DNA of 64,000 bases from the NCBI RefSeq assembly GCF_029945535.1, contig NZ_JAQSCU010000010.1, positions 319,290 through 383,289 of the forward strand, read 5' to 3'. Below are positions 51,826 to 60,503 of this stretch, in pieces (within the stretch, counting starts at the first letter, position 1; each line of letters begins with the position of its first letter). This stretch comes from Methylotenera sp. (GTDB lineage Bacteria > Pseudomonadota > Gammaproteobacteria > Burkholderiales > Methylophilaceae). A program made the position numbers and the translations under genes. The notes beneath the pieces are model-generated. The model was not told the origin of the DNA. It was given only the letters and a program-made list of their open reading frames with translations, and did no database searches.

Positions 51826-52638
51826 ATGATTTCAATTAGCAGCGATCTTCTACAAACTTGGATAGTCAGCCTGCTTTGGCCGCTCACCAGAGTATTAGGC
51901 GTGATAGCCGCCGCGCCTATATTTAACCATACAGCCATTCCCAATCAAGTGAAGCTGGGTTTGGGCATTATGCTGACCTTAATCATAGTGCCAACATTGC
52001 CAGCCATGCCACAGTTTGAGATATTTTCATTTCAAGGTTTACTGATACTAGTGCAGCAATTAGTGATAGGTTTAGCCATTGGTTTTAGTATGCGCTTGGT
52101 TTTCTCTGCGGTTGAACTTGCAGGTCAGTTGATTGGTATGTCGATGGGGCTTGGTTTCGCTAGCTTCTACGATCCGCAATCTCAAGGACAAAGTACCGCT
52201 GTTAATCAGTTTTTGGTATTGTTAGCGATGCTAATTTTCTTAAGTTTAGATGGCCATTTACTCATCATTACAGCTGTGGCTAATAGTTTTATCACTATGC
52301 CGATTACCGTCGGTAGCAGTGGCATCGACCCATTAAAAATCGCGATGTGGGGCGAAACTATATTCAGCGTAGGCTTAATATTAGCCATGCCTGCAGTGGC
52401 AGCTCTGTTGATTACCAATATGGCATTAGGCATACTCACAAAAACAGCACCACAGCTCAATTTGTTTGGTATAGGTTTCCCTGTGACATTAAGCATAGGC
52501 TTGGTGGTGATAGCCCTTTCATTACCAGGTATGCTAAAGCCGATTGAGAACTTTATAGAGCAAGGCGTCAGCAATATGTCGCAGGTGGCGGTGCCTACAA
52601 CTGCGTCAGATTTAGGCAAGACAATCGTGAATAAATAG
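51826..52638 (+). CDS. fliR: flagellar export gate protein FliR
   Basis: A 270-residue multi-pass membrane protein of the export gate. Recognisable are the PLTRVLGVIAAAPIFNH start, the GLAIGFSMRLVFSAVELAGQL helix, GFASFYDPQSQGQS and the late LNLFGIGFPVTL segment. flhB does not follow; the full-length copy must be elsewhere. Confidence 0.96.
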   Translation: MISISSDLLQTWIVSLLWPLTRVLGVIAAAPIFNHTAIPNQVKLGLGIMLTLIIVPTLPAMPQFEIFSFQGLLILVQQLVIGLAIGFSMRLVFSAVELAGQLIGMSMGLGFASFYDPQSQGQSTAVNQFLVLLAMLIFLSLDGHLLIITAVANSFITMPITVGSSGIDPLKIAMWGETIFSVGLILAMPAVAALLITNMALGILTKTAPQLNLFGIGFPVTLSIGLVVIALSLPGMLKPIENFIEQGVSNMSQVAVPTTASDLGKTIVNK

Positions 52639-52716
52639 CATTAAATACACGGTATAAGTAGTTATGGGAGTGCTAGTAGTTAATAATAATGACAGTAGAA
52701 AGTTAATGGGACGATC

Positions 52717-53469
52717 ATGGAAGAAGCTGCACGTGCAAATGATGAAGAACAATTTATTGTTCAAAATCAAAAACAAATCATTCAGATATTAAACGATCTG
52801 GCTAAGCATCACGAAATGCTTAAAGTATCGTTTGGTCACGACACTTGCCTGACTAATGTGATTTCTGTCGATGTTAATAACCATGTGGTGTATCTTGATA
52901 TAGGCATTGATGATGCATTTAATGATCGATTATTGGCTAGCCATTATGTGGTTTTTTCTAAAGATGATGGCATTAGGCTTAAATGGACTAGCGAACAACT
53001 TACATTAGCCACACTAAAAGACGGCAAAGCCATCAAAATTGCTTTGCCACAAAAGTTAATGCGCTTGCAGCGCAGAGAATTCTTCAGACTCGCTACGCCT
53101 ATTGTTAACCCTGTGCCTTGCATCATCCCTATTTCAAATGAAGATAATCCAGATGCTGATAGAACGCTAGAGCTGACCTTGATTGATGTAAGTTTAGGTG
53201 GAATTGGCGTGATAGCTGCTAATCCATTAGATGAGCTACTAGTCATAGGCGCTAATTTCGATAAATGCAAAATTAACTTCCCTGAAGTTGGCGAGACTAG
53301 CCTCACGCTACAAGTTCGCAACATCACACCAGTCACCATGAAAGATGGCGCAGCCAAGTACCGAGTTGGCCTACAATTTATTTCGCCATCACGCGGAAAT
53401 GAAGGTTTGATTAATCGGTATACCTATAATTTGGAACGTCAGGCTATGGCATTGGCAAGTAAGATGTAA
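52717..53469 (+). CDS. ycgR: YcgR-type flagellar brake protein (PilZ domain)
   Basis: A 250-residue c-di-GMP effector. The N-terminal YcgR domain (about 15-115) is followed by a PilZ domain with the binding arginines RLQRREFFR and the DVSLGGIGV motif. Ligand-bound YcgR slows or biases the motor by contacting FliG/FliM or MotA. It follows fliR by 78 bases, so it is probably co-expressed with the gate genes. Confidence 0.9.
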   Translation: MEEAARANDEEQFIVQNQKQIIQILNDLAKHHEMLKVSFGHDTCLTNVISVDVNNHVVYLDIGIDDAFNDRLLASHYVVFSKDDGIRLKWTSEQLTLATLKDGKAIKIALPQKLMRLQRREFFRLATPIVNPVPCIIPISNEDNPDADRTLELTLIDVSLGGIGVIAANPLDELLVIGANFDKCKINFPEVGETSLTLQVRNITPVTMKDGAAKYRVGLQFISPSRGNEGLINRYTYNLERQAMALASKM

Positions 53470-53480
53470 GTAATTGATAG

Positions 53481-53526
53481 CCCATTAGTTTAACGTTTTA
53501 GTTAAGGGGCCCGTTTTAATAATGGG
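53481..53526. terminator. bidirectional hairpin between ycgR and ynfA
   Basis: CCCATTA at 53481-53487 pairs with TAATGGG at 53520-53526, with a nested TTAAC / GTTAA stem inside. The genes on either side converge, so it may stop both transcripts. Confidence 0.45.
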
Positions 53527-53859
53527 TTAGGCATGCTTAGTACCAAACATAATAATTACCATACCAACGAAGCAAACCGAAACACCAATCCAATCGGTGA
53601 TTGATGGCTTAATGGACTCAACCAACCAAAGCCACATAACGGCAACCCCAATATAAACGCCCCCATAAGCCGCATAAATGCGACCAGCAGCAGTAGGATG
53701 TAGCGTGAGTAACCAAGCAAACAACGCAAGACTAAATGCTGCAGGGATAAGCAGCCAAACCGAGCCACCCTGTTTGAGCCATAGGTAAGGCAGATAGCAA
53801 CCGACAATCTCAGCGATTGCCGTAATTATAAACAGACCGAATACTTTTGCTATTTCCAT
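53527..53859 (-). CDS. ynfA: YnfA-family small membrane protein
   Basis: A 110-residue four-helix inner-membrane protein of the UPF0060/YnfA family, related to small multidrug resistance exporters. Diagnostic are [28 protein letters not shown] and [15 protein letters not shown]. In other bacteria YnfA forms dimers that export toxic cations; the substrate here is unknown. An inverted repeat containing TATAAT lies just upstream of the start. Confidence 0.93.
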   Translation of the reverse strand: MEIAKVFGLFIITAIAEIVGCYLPYLWLKQGGSVWLLIPAAFSLALFAWLLTLHPTAAGRIYAAYGGVYIGVAVMWLWLVESIKPSITDWIGVSVCFVGMVIIMFGTKHA

Positions 53860-53880
53860 TTGGAAGAATCCCTAAGAATT

Positions 53881-53908
53881 ATTATACAGATGCATGTATC
53901 CGTATAAT
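53881..53908 (-). promoter_or_regulatory. inverted repeat upstream of ynfA
   Basis: ATTATAC and GTATAAT are 14 bases apart, 22 bases before the ynfA start. The sequence TCCGTATAATA recurs at 53899 and 53973. It could be an operator over the ynfA promoter. The rest of the 318-base gap up to 54177 has no gene I trust. Confidence 0.4.
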
Positions 53909-54123
53909 ATTGTGATTATTGATTTTGACATGCTATTTTTCTTTATGAATCTGACGGTTAGCTATTGCACTGTCCGTATAATAAATAGCAAGTACTGGCG
54001 CAAATCATATAGCTTAATGAGTTCTTTGGGTGAAAAGTTCTTGGAGTGTTTATTTAGCAGGCTAAGCTATTTGTGCCGTAAACAGTCTTCATCATATATA
54101 AAGACATCATGTTAATTCAATAC

Positions 54124-54162
54124 AAAAAGCCCTAGTCAATAAAATATTGACTAGGGCTTTTT
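54124..54162 (-). terminator. strong terminator of the EAL-HDOD gene
   Basis: A near-perfect 17-bp stem (AAAAAGCCCTAGTCAAT and its complement) with a five-base loop and A/T runs on both ends, just after the reverse-strand gene. It works in either direction. Confidence 0.92.
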
Positions 54163-54177
54163 GTAGATTAAATTTAC

Positions 54178-55392
54178 TTAAATACCCAGTGTTTCAACCC
54201 AAGCCAGCGCAGCAATATGGCACTCATTCACCTTTGTCGCGTCAAATTGCAATAATTCGGCTATTTCTAGAATTTTCTTATTGTCAGAGTCTTCGCAGGC
54301 TTCGGTTAGCTGCAAGAATGGCCCGTAAATGCCTGAACGTGTAAGCAGTGCTTCACTCACTGTTTCTGGTAGTTGAATTTTCTCTAGCACTGTTTCCATC
54401 GGCATTTTTAGAATAGCGTCTAATAATGAGAATACGCCAACGATGAATAGATTGTCGCGGTCATGTTTCTCAAAATAGCTTTCACCTAACAGTTCGGTTA
54501 AGCGTCCGCGTGTGATGGATGTTTTCATTAAAGCTGGTGGAGTCGAGTTTTCACCAGCGGTAACCATTAACAGCGTTAGCCAGCGGTATAGTTGTTTTCT
54601 GCCTAAAATGGTTAATGCATGATTGATGGATTGTATTTCGCATGAAAGCCCAAACCCAACGGAGTTAATATAACGCAGTAGCTTGAAAGATAATGCGGTA
54701 TCTTTTTTGAAGCCAGCTTCAATGTCTTTGATTTCACCATCTTGGCTGACGGTATTGAGTATATTCAATACGCTGTCAAATGAGGCGTTGATGACTTTAG
54801 AGGTAAATGTTTCAGGGCGTGCAAAATGAAACCCCTGAAATAAGCGGAATCCGACTCTTTTACAGTCTTCAAATTGCGCGTCGGTTTCCACTTTCTCAGC
54901 AATCATTTTTACTGAGGAAGCATGGAGTTCATTGTATGCTTTTTGTAATTCGGCTGAACTAAGTGTTTGAACATCAATTTTAATATAGTCTGCACATTGC
55001 AGTAACGGTGAAGTTTCTGCGCTTAAATGCGGATTATCTAGGGCAATTTTAAAGCCTTGCTCACGTAAATTTTGGCAGCGTTCGACAGTTTCTGCGCTTG
55101 GCGGGACCGTACGTAAAATCTCTAGTACAGTGCGCTTAGGCGGCATTAGCTCTAAAAATTCGCTTTTCAGCATGGCTTCATTTACGTTAATGAACGCGAG
55201 TTTATCACCTAAAAGCCATTGCATATCAATGCCGCCTATGGTGTTCATCAGCACGCTGGAGTAGGCTTTAAACTCGTCCTCAAATATGGCACTTTCCGCC
55301 TCTGCACTATGCCTAAAGAAAAGCTCATAACCAATGATTTGTTGCTTTTCATCCATAATGGGCTGACGCCCAATAAATGCTTGATCTTCCAT
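54178..55392 (-). CDS. degenerate EAL plus HDOD signalling protein
   Basis: A 404-residue YuxH/CdgJ-type protein. Residues about 5-200 are an EAL-like domain in which the first motif is ELF rather than EAL and the DDFG motif reads DNPH, so phosphodiesterase activity is doubtful, although the later IKID, AEKVE and FQGFHFARP are kept. Residues about 205-385 are HDOD (YINSVGFGLSCEIQSINHALTILGRKQL). Such proteins influence motility and c-di-GMP pathways elsewhere; it sits near the PilZ brake. Start chosen at 55392, the first ATG, before MEDQAFIGRQPI. Confidence 0.88.
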   Translation of the reverse strand: MEDQAFIGRQPIMDEKQQIIGYELFFRHSAEAESAIFEDEFKAYSSVLMNTIGGIDMQWLLGDKLAFINVNEAMLKSEFLELMPPKRTVLEILRTVPPSAETVERCQNLREQGFKIALDNPHLSAETSPLLQCADYIKIDVQTLSSAELQKAYNELHASSVKMIAEKVETDAQFEDCKRVGFRLFQGFHFARPETFTSKVINASFDSVLNILNTVSQDGEIKDIEAGFKKDTALSFKLLRYINSVGFGLSCEIQSINHALTILGRKQLYRWLTLLMVTAGENSTPPALMKTSITRGRLTELLGESYFEKHDRDNLFIVGVFSLLDAILKMPMETVLEKIQLPETVSEALLTRSGIYGPFLQLTEACEDSDNKKILEIAELLQFDATKVNECHIAALAWVETLGI

Positions 55393-55496
55393 ATTCTCGA
55401 CTCTCAAATTCAACTTTTAGACAATGTGCTTTAGCGAATACCTGATTACTTATTCCTTCGCAAATATTACCTGTAAACAGTGCAAATCACTTTGAT

Positions 55497-55524
55497 GAAT
55501 AAAGCGCGTTTATGTGCTTTATTC
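55497..55524. promoter_or_regulatory. inverted repeat in the divergent intergenic region
   Basis: GAATAAAGC and GCTTTATTC, ten bases apart, between the divergent EAL-HDOD and rlmF genes. It may be an operator or hairpin. Confidence 0.4.
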
Positions 55525-55614
55525 GCGCTTTTCAAGGACTGTAGAGTTTAAAATAGATGATATGCTACTTGCCCTATAATTGAATGTAATCATTAGAATA
55601 ATACGATTAGTACC

Positions 55615-56559
55615 ATGGCTAAATCTGACACCATCAAAACTGGCTTACACCCGCGAAATAAACACCGAGGTCGATACGATTTCGATCAACTCATTCACGC
55701 CAATGCTGCATTAGCGCCATTTGTAAAGTTAAATGAATATGGCGATGCTTCCATTGATTTTTCTAATGCGCAAGCCGTTAAGGCGCTCAATCTGGCATTG
55801 CTTAAGCACTTCTATGCAATTGCTACATGGGATATTCCAAAACAATATCTTTGCCCACCTATTCCAGGCAGGGCAGATTATTTGCATTACTTGGCAGATT
55901 TGCTTAGCTCGACGAATGCTGGTGTGATGCCACAAGGTGAGTTTGTCAGAGGATTGGATATTGGCGTAGGTGCCAATACAATTTATCCACTTATTGGTAG
56001 CCACGAGTATGGCTGGTATTTTGTTGGGGCAGATATTGATGCCAACGCTTTAAAAAATGCGCAGCACATTGTGGATGCGAATATGCTATCGAACATGATT
56101 GAGCTGCGCTTGCAAACCTCACCTAATTCCATTTTCAAGGGTGTTATCAAGCAAGGTGAGACTTTTGATTTTACGATGTGTAATCCGCCTTTTCATGCTT
56201 CTTTAGCGGATGCGCAAGCAGGCACACAGCGCAAATGGCGCGGCTTAGGTAAAAGTAAGAAGGGGACTCAATCTACAGCGTTAAATTTTGGCGGTCAAAC
56301 AACGGAGTTGTATTGCGAAGGTGGCGAAGAGGCTTTTGTTACTGGCATGGTCAACGAAAGTAAGCAGTTTGCAACCCAGTGCTTGTGGTTTAGTACGCTC
56401 ATTTCAAAAGCAGCAAACTTGCCTAGTGTTTACCGTGCGCTTAGAAATGTAAATGCCTTAGAAGTAAAAACCATTGCTATGGCGCAAGGCCAAAAGCAAA
56501 GCCGTATCGTCGCTTGGACGTTTCTGAATGTTAAGCAACAGCGCGCTTGGTATTCTTAG
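55615..56559 (+). CDS. rlmF: 23S rRNA (adenine-1618 N6) methyltransferase RlmF
   Basis: A 314-residue SAM methyltransferase. It starts with the family's HPRNKHRGRYDF; the SAM site is LDIGVGANTIYPL and the catalytic adenine-N6 motif is NPPF in MCNPPFHAS. Further matches are RADYLHYLADLL and the C-terminal MAQGQKQSRIVAWTF. Length is normal. It is monocistronic. Confidence 0.94.
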   Translation: MAKSDTIKTGLHPRNKHRGRYDFDQLIHANAALAPFVKLNEYGDASIDFSNAQAVKALNLALLKHFYAIATWDIPKQYLCPPIPGRADYLHYLADLLSSTNAGVMPQGEFVRGLDIGVGANTIYPLIGSHEYGWYFVGADIDANALKNAQHIVDANMLSNMIELRLQTSPNSIFKGVIKQGETFDFTMCNPPFHASLADAQAGTQRKWRGLGKSKKGTQSTALNFGGQTTELYCEGGEEAFVTGMVNESKQFATQCLWFSTLISKAANLPSVYRALRNVNALEVKTIAMAQGQKQSRIVAWTFLNVKQQRAWYS

Positions 56560-56711
56560 CCGCTTTATCACTGCTCGCCTTAGTCTGCCTCATTACATAC
56601 TTTTACACAACTTTACTCATTGCAGCCTTAGCTATTGATAATCTCCGACGATATATGTTTATAGCTTAATTAATTTAATCTAAACATTAATCGTGAATAA
56701 GGAGATTTTAA

Positions 56712-57218
56712 ATGACTGTTAGCGGAGTTGGGAGTGCAGGCGGTTTTGATGTATCGAAGATGGGATCACAGATGTCCAAGCAGATGATGAAGACATCGGA
56801 TACCAACGAAGATGGATCGTTAGATAAAGCCGAGTTTACAAAAGCATTAACGGCCATGGGTGTTTCGTCGGAAGATGCGGCCAAAAAATTTGATAGCATC
56901 GATAAAAACAATACGGGAAAAATTTCACAAAGTGATATTGAGGCAGATATTAAAGAAACTGCCAAGAGTGGTCCTCCTTCAGTAAAACCGCCTGCAGGTG
57001 GTGCTGGAAAACCCGGAGGCGCTCAAGGTGGTGGAGATACAAAAAGTTATGATGTGAAAGATACCAACAAAGATGGAACGGTGTCTGCCGCAGAGGAGTT
57101 AATTTACGATATGAAGCATGCGACAACTGACAAGAAGTCTGATGCTGGAGCCAACCAGCAAACACAGAATAGTGCAGCGCAGCAGAAAGTGGGTAGTGTG
57201 GTTGATGTGACTGTGTGA
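56712..57218 (+). CDS. EF-hand calcium-binding protein
   Basis: A 168-residue soluble protein with three canonical EF-hand loops: DTNEDGSLDKAE, DKNNTGKISQSD and, near the C terminus, DTNKDGTVSAAE. A Gly/Pro-rich linker (about 93-112) separates the second and third. No signal peptide is visible; similar proteins in this group begin VSGVGSAGGFDVSKM, reminiscent of non-classically secreted proteins. Function unknown. A terminator follows. Confidence 0.85.
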   Translation: MTVSGVGSAGGFDVSKMGSQMSKQMMKTSDTNEDGSLDKAEFTKALTAMGVSSEDAAKKFDSIDKNNTGKISQSDIEADIKETAKSGPPSVKPPAGGAGKPGGAQGGGDTKSYDVKDTNKDGTVSAAEELIYDMKHATTDKKSDAGANQQTQNSAAQQKVGSVVDVTV

Positions 57219-57242
57219 TTTAAACTGAAAGTAATACTACTG

Positions 57243-57272
57243 AAAAAGAGGTTTTCTAAAGCCTCTTTTTTT
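57243..57272 (+). terminator. rho-independent terminator
   Basis: AAAAAGAGG, ten-base loop, CCTCTTTTTTT, 25 bases after the EF-hand gene. Confidence 0.88.
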
Positions 57273-57344
57273 ATAGCTAAGTAGAATTTGGTTAATTATA
57301 GCTGTTCCATCAAATAATCCGATACTGTAGCCAATTGCACAAAA

Positions 57345-57416
57345 TCGTCATGCCGACGAAAGTCGGTATCCAGAGTTTTTAAGTCACTGGATTCCGTGTC
57401 GAGCACGGAATGACAT
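57345..57416. repeat. REP/dRS3-like palindromic repeat
   Basis: Two hairpins in mirror arrangement: GTCATGCCGACGAAAGTCGG-TATCCAG and, after 13 bases, CTGGATTCCGTGTCGAGCAC-GGAATGAC. The outer ends GTCAT..CC / GG..ATGAC and inner TCCAG / CTGGA pair with each other. This is the common GTCATTCCGGC-type intergenic repeat of proteobacteria (Neisseria dRS3-like). Its left part can also act as a stem for reverse-strand transcripts ending here. Confidence 0.8.
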
Positions 57417-57455
57417 GTTAGGTAGTGGGATTGTTTAGTGGAGTAGCTATAAAAA

Positions 57456-58850
57456 CTAGCAAGGCAGCACGATTTGTACCCTAAAGCCTTTAGGTTTGAG
57501 ATTTTGCGCAGAAACGCTGCCGCCATGGGCTTCAATCACCTGCTTGGTGATGGCTAAACCAAGGCCATTACCGATGGTTTGACTGCCAGAAACACCTCTA
57601 ATAAATGGTTTGAAAATATCTTCCAGTTCGGTTTCTTTTACACCAATACCTTGATCGGTAACGGCGATGAATAGGTTTTTCTCGACATCAGAATGTGTTG
57701 TAGAAATGCTAATATCACTGGCTTCTGGGCCATATTTAATAGCGTTACGCACTACGTTTTCAATCGCCCTGTAAAGGAAGTCTGGCTGTCCTTCTAAAAC
57801 ATAATCTCTGTCTACTGTCAGATGCAAATGAATGCGCTTAGATTGGGCTTCAAATTGCGCATCTACAATAATGCTATTGAGCAAAGCGCTTAATTCCAGC
57901 GGTTCTTTTGCAATTTGAATGACGCCAGATTCTAGCTTAGATAACTCCAATAATTCACCCACTAAACCATCGATGCGATTAGCCTCTAGCTCGATACGCT
58001 CTAGAAAGTCAGATGTTGGATCCTGCTTCATTAAACCTAAAGCCATTTGCATTCTGGCTAGCGGTGAGCGCATTTCATGCGAAACATGGTGTAACAGCCT
58101 AGTTTGCGCTTGTAATAAGCTTTCTAAGCGCGAAGCCATTGCATCAAAATCATGACCTAAATCTGAAAGTTCATCACGTCTTTTACCCATGGCATGCGCT
58201 ACCCTTACGTCTAACTTGCCGTTTGAGGCTTGTTTAAACGCTGCGCGTAGGCTGCTGATAGGTTTTGAAAAATACGCTGCAAGTATAGCTGCAAATATCA
58301 AGCTTACAAGAGAGCCACCGAATAATGGCATTAATGGAAACCGCGGTGGCGGTCTTGGGGTTGACATACCATTCTTTAGCATATGTTCTGGCAGTTGACC
58401 GTGGTTATGGCCAAACTCATCTCTGCGGCCATTATCTTGAACAAATAACAAGTAGGACTGACCATTACTTAGCTTAATGTTTTTGGCAAACGCTTGAAAT
58501 TTTGCATCTTGGGCTAGCTTGTTGGCCATATCTAAGCTGGCTTTTGTGTAAGGGCGCAGCATTAACTCTTGACCATTTTCTCTTACCGCGAGCACTTTTG
58601 GCATAGGCTGGCGTTGCCAGTCTTGTAAAAGATGCTTGAGTCCTTCTACGCCGCCAAATTGTAAAGTTGAAGATGCGGCAGCTAGCAAAGATCTTGCTGG
58701 CGGCGACATTTCGACTCCATTATCTTGTAAAACTTCATGTCTGTTATGCAGCCAAATCGCAAAGCTTAACCCTATAACCGTGGTGAGCTGCGCCAAAAAG
58801 AAAAATATAAAGAATTTCCAGAATAGTCTGCCCATTAAGTTTACCAGCAC
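57456..58850 (-). CDS. sensor histidine kinase (CpxA/RstB-like)
   Basis: A 464-residue membrane kinase with two transmembrane helices (about 12-33 and 170-193) around a periplasmic sensor domain of about 135 residues. HAMP (about 195-245) is followed by HisKA with His258 (VSHEMRSPLARMQ) and ATPase motifs NAIKYG, DQGIGV, GNGLGLAI. It starts with GTG overlapping the regulator stop (TAGTG), so translation is coupled; an ATG five codons on is an alternative. The periplasmic LARM-type HisKA context resembles envelope-sensing CpxA. Confidence 0.92.
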   Translation of the reverse strand: MLVNLMGRLFWKFFIFFFLAQLTTVIGLSFAIWLHNRHEVLQDNGVEMSPPARSLLAAASSTLQFGGVEGLKHLLQDWQRQPMPKVLAVRENGQELMLRPYTKASLDMANKLAQDAKFQAFAKNIKLSNGQSYLLFVQDNGRRDEFGHNHGQLPEHMLKNGMSTPRPPPRFPLMPLFGGSLVSLIFAAILAAYFSKPISSLRAAFKQASNGKLDVRVAHAMGKRRDELSDLGHDFDAMASRLESLLQAQTRLLHHVSHEMRSPLARMQMALGLMKQDPTSDFLERIELEANRIDGLVGELLELSKLESGVIQIAKEPLELSALLNSIIVDAQFEAQSKRIHLHLTVDRDYVLEGQPDFLYRAIENVVRNAIKYGPEASDISISTTHSDVEKNLFIAVTDQGIGVKETELEDIFKPFIRGVSGSQTIGNGLGLAITKQVIEAHGGSVSAQNLKPKGFRVQIVLPC

Positions 58851-59542
58851 TATTCCCTAATCAATTGGTAGCCCATGCGATATACGGTTTGAATGTAATC
58901 GCTACCATTAGCACTTGTGCCGATTTTTTGCCTGATGCTGCTCATATGTACGTCTACACTACGGTCAAATCGTACTAATGTGCGACCCATTGCCTGCAGC
59001 GCGAGATCTTCTTTGCACACTACATGACCAGCATTTTTAGCGAGTACTTCTAGTAAGTTAAATTCGGTACTTGTGAGGTTGATAGCTTTGCCTGCTACCT
59101 CTACACGGCGTTGCGCTGGTGTGATTGTTAGACCGCCAATTATGATTTGTAAGGCCAACTGAGAGCCATCTTTAGTGATTTTTGATCTGCGCAACAAGGC
59201 GCGAATTCGTGCTAATAGTTCGCGAGGTGTACAAGGTTTTGGCACGTAATCATCCGCGCCTGATTCCAACCCCATTACGCGTTCTGATTCATCACCTTTG
59301 GCGGTGAGCATAATCACTGGAATGTGGCTTGCTTGACGAATTAAGCATAATGTTTCAATGCCATTGAGTTTAGGCATCATCACATCCAGCACAGTTAAAT
59401 CGAATTGACCTGCGAGTGCATATTGGGCGCCAGTCTGACCATCATTAGCCACTGTCACATCAAAACCCTCTGTGACCAGATACTGTTCAAGCATCTCCGT
59501 GAGTGCTATGTCGTCATCAATAAGCAATATTTTATGCATCAT
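58850..59542 (-). CDS. OmpR-family response regulator
   Basis: A 230-residue regulator with receiver (LIDDDIA, phospho-acceptor Asp53 in VLDVMMP, Lys in VPKPC) and C-terminal winged helix (LTSTEFNLLEVLAKNAGHVV, RSVDVHMSSIRQKIG). It is the first gene of a two-gene operon with the kinase. CpxR/RstA are the nearest named types I can suggest. Confidence 0.93.
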   Translation of the reverse strand: MMHKILLIDDDIALTEMLEQYLVTEGFDVTVANDGQTGAQYALAGQFDLTVLDVMMPKLNGIETLCLIRQASHIPVIMLTAKGDESERVMGLESGADDYVPKPCTPRELLARIRALLRRSKITKDGSQLALQIIIGGLTITPAQRRVEVAGKAINLTSTEFNLLEVLAKNAGHVVCKEDLALQAMGRTLVRFDRSVDVHMSSIRQKIGTSANGSDYIQTVYRMGYQLIRE

Positions 59543-59679
59543 TACACATGTAAATTAATAAAAGATTCAACATCATAGCTACTACGGCATGCAATAAACA
59601 GTAGCGCACTATGACATTTACTTAACTTTACTTTTACAGTGTTTGCTGCGAGAGCAAGGGAGTGCTTATTTAGAGCAGG

Positions 59680-60456
59680 TTACTTTTCAACAAAAGCGCG
59701 TTCAATCACATAGTCACCTGGGTCACCGATACGAGGTGATACTTTAAAACCTAAGTTATCAAGCAGCGTTTCTGTATCAGCCAGCATTTGTGGGCTACCG
59801 CATATCATGGCGCGGTCATCTGTTGGGTTGATTGGCGGCAGTCCAATATCTTCAAATAGTTTTCCTGAGTTAATCAGATCAGTCAGGCGACCTTGATTAC
59901 GGAAAGGCTCTCTGGTAACTGTTGGATAGTAAATTAATTTATTACGTACTTCCTCACCAAAAAACTCATTGTTTGGCAGTTCTTTTTCAATAAAATCTGC
60001 GTAAGCAAGCTCGCTGAGATGACGTACACCATGTATCAATATTACTTTTTCAAAGCGATCATACACTTCAATGTCTTGAATCAGGCTCATGAATGGCGCT
60101 AGACCAGTGCCTGTAGAGAGTAAGTAAAGATTCTTAGCTGGTTTTAAATCGTGAATCACTAAGGTGCCGGTTGGTTTACGGCTGACTAACAATTCATCGC
60201 CCACTTTTAAATGCTGCAGACGTGATGTCAATGGACCATTAGGTACTTTAATACTAAAAAACTCTAAATGCTCTTCATAATTAGGGCTGGCAATACTATA
60301 GGCGCGGGTAAGCGGGCGACCATCAACCTCTAGTCCTATCATCACAAATTGGCCGTTTTCAAAACGTAAACCTGGGTCACGGGTGGTTTTAAAACTGAAT
60401 AAACTGTCGTTCCAATGATGGACACTAAGTACACGTTCGCTTGAATATTTGCTCAT
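59680..60456 (-). CDS. fpr: ferredoxin--NADP reductase
   Basis: A 258-residue FAD enzyme that moves electrons between NADPH and ferredoxin or flavodoxin. FAD-binding RAYSIASPNY, the substrate-side GPLTSRLQHLKVGD, NADP-site STGTGLAPFMS and the C-terminal ICGSPQMLADTE are all present, ending in the bacterial Fpr tail YVIERAFVEK. It lies 47 bases after etfA on the same strand. Confidence 0.94.
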   Translation of the reverse strand: MSKYSSERVLSVHHWNDSLFSFKTTRDPGLRFENGQFVMIGLEVDGRPLTRAYSIASPNYEEHLEFFSIKVPNGPLTSRLQHLKVGDELLVSRKPTGTLVIHDLKPAKNLYLLSTGTGLAPFMSLIQDIEVYDRFEKVILIHGVRHLSELAYADFIEKELPNNEFFGEEVRNKLIYYPTVTREPFRNQGRLTDLINSGKLFEDIGLPPINPTDDRAMICGSPQMLADTETLLDNLGFKVSPRIGDPGDYVIERAFVEK

Positions 60457-60503
60457 ATTTTTTCTTAACTTAATTTATTAAAGGTAATTTGTATTACGCG
60501 TAA

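Noticed and set aside
53894-54115. 73-codon open frame on the plus strand between ynfA and the EAL-HDOD gene
   Set aside because: No ribosome site, no recognisable protein pattern, and a composition typical of AT-rich intergenic DNA.
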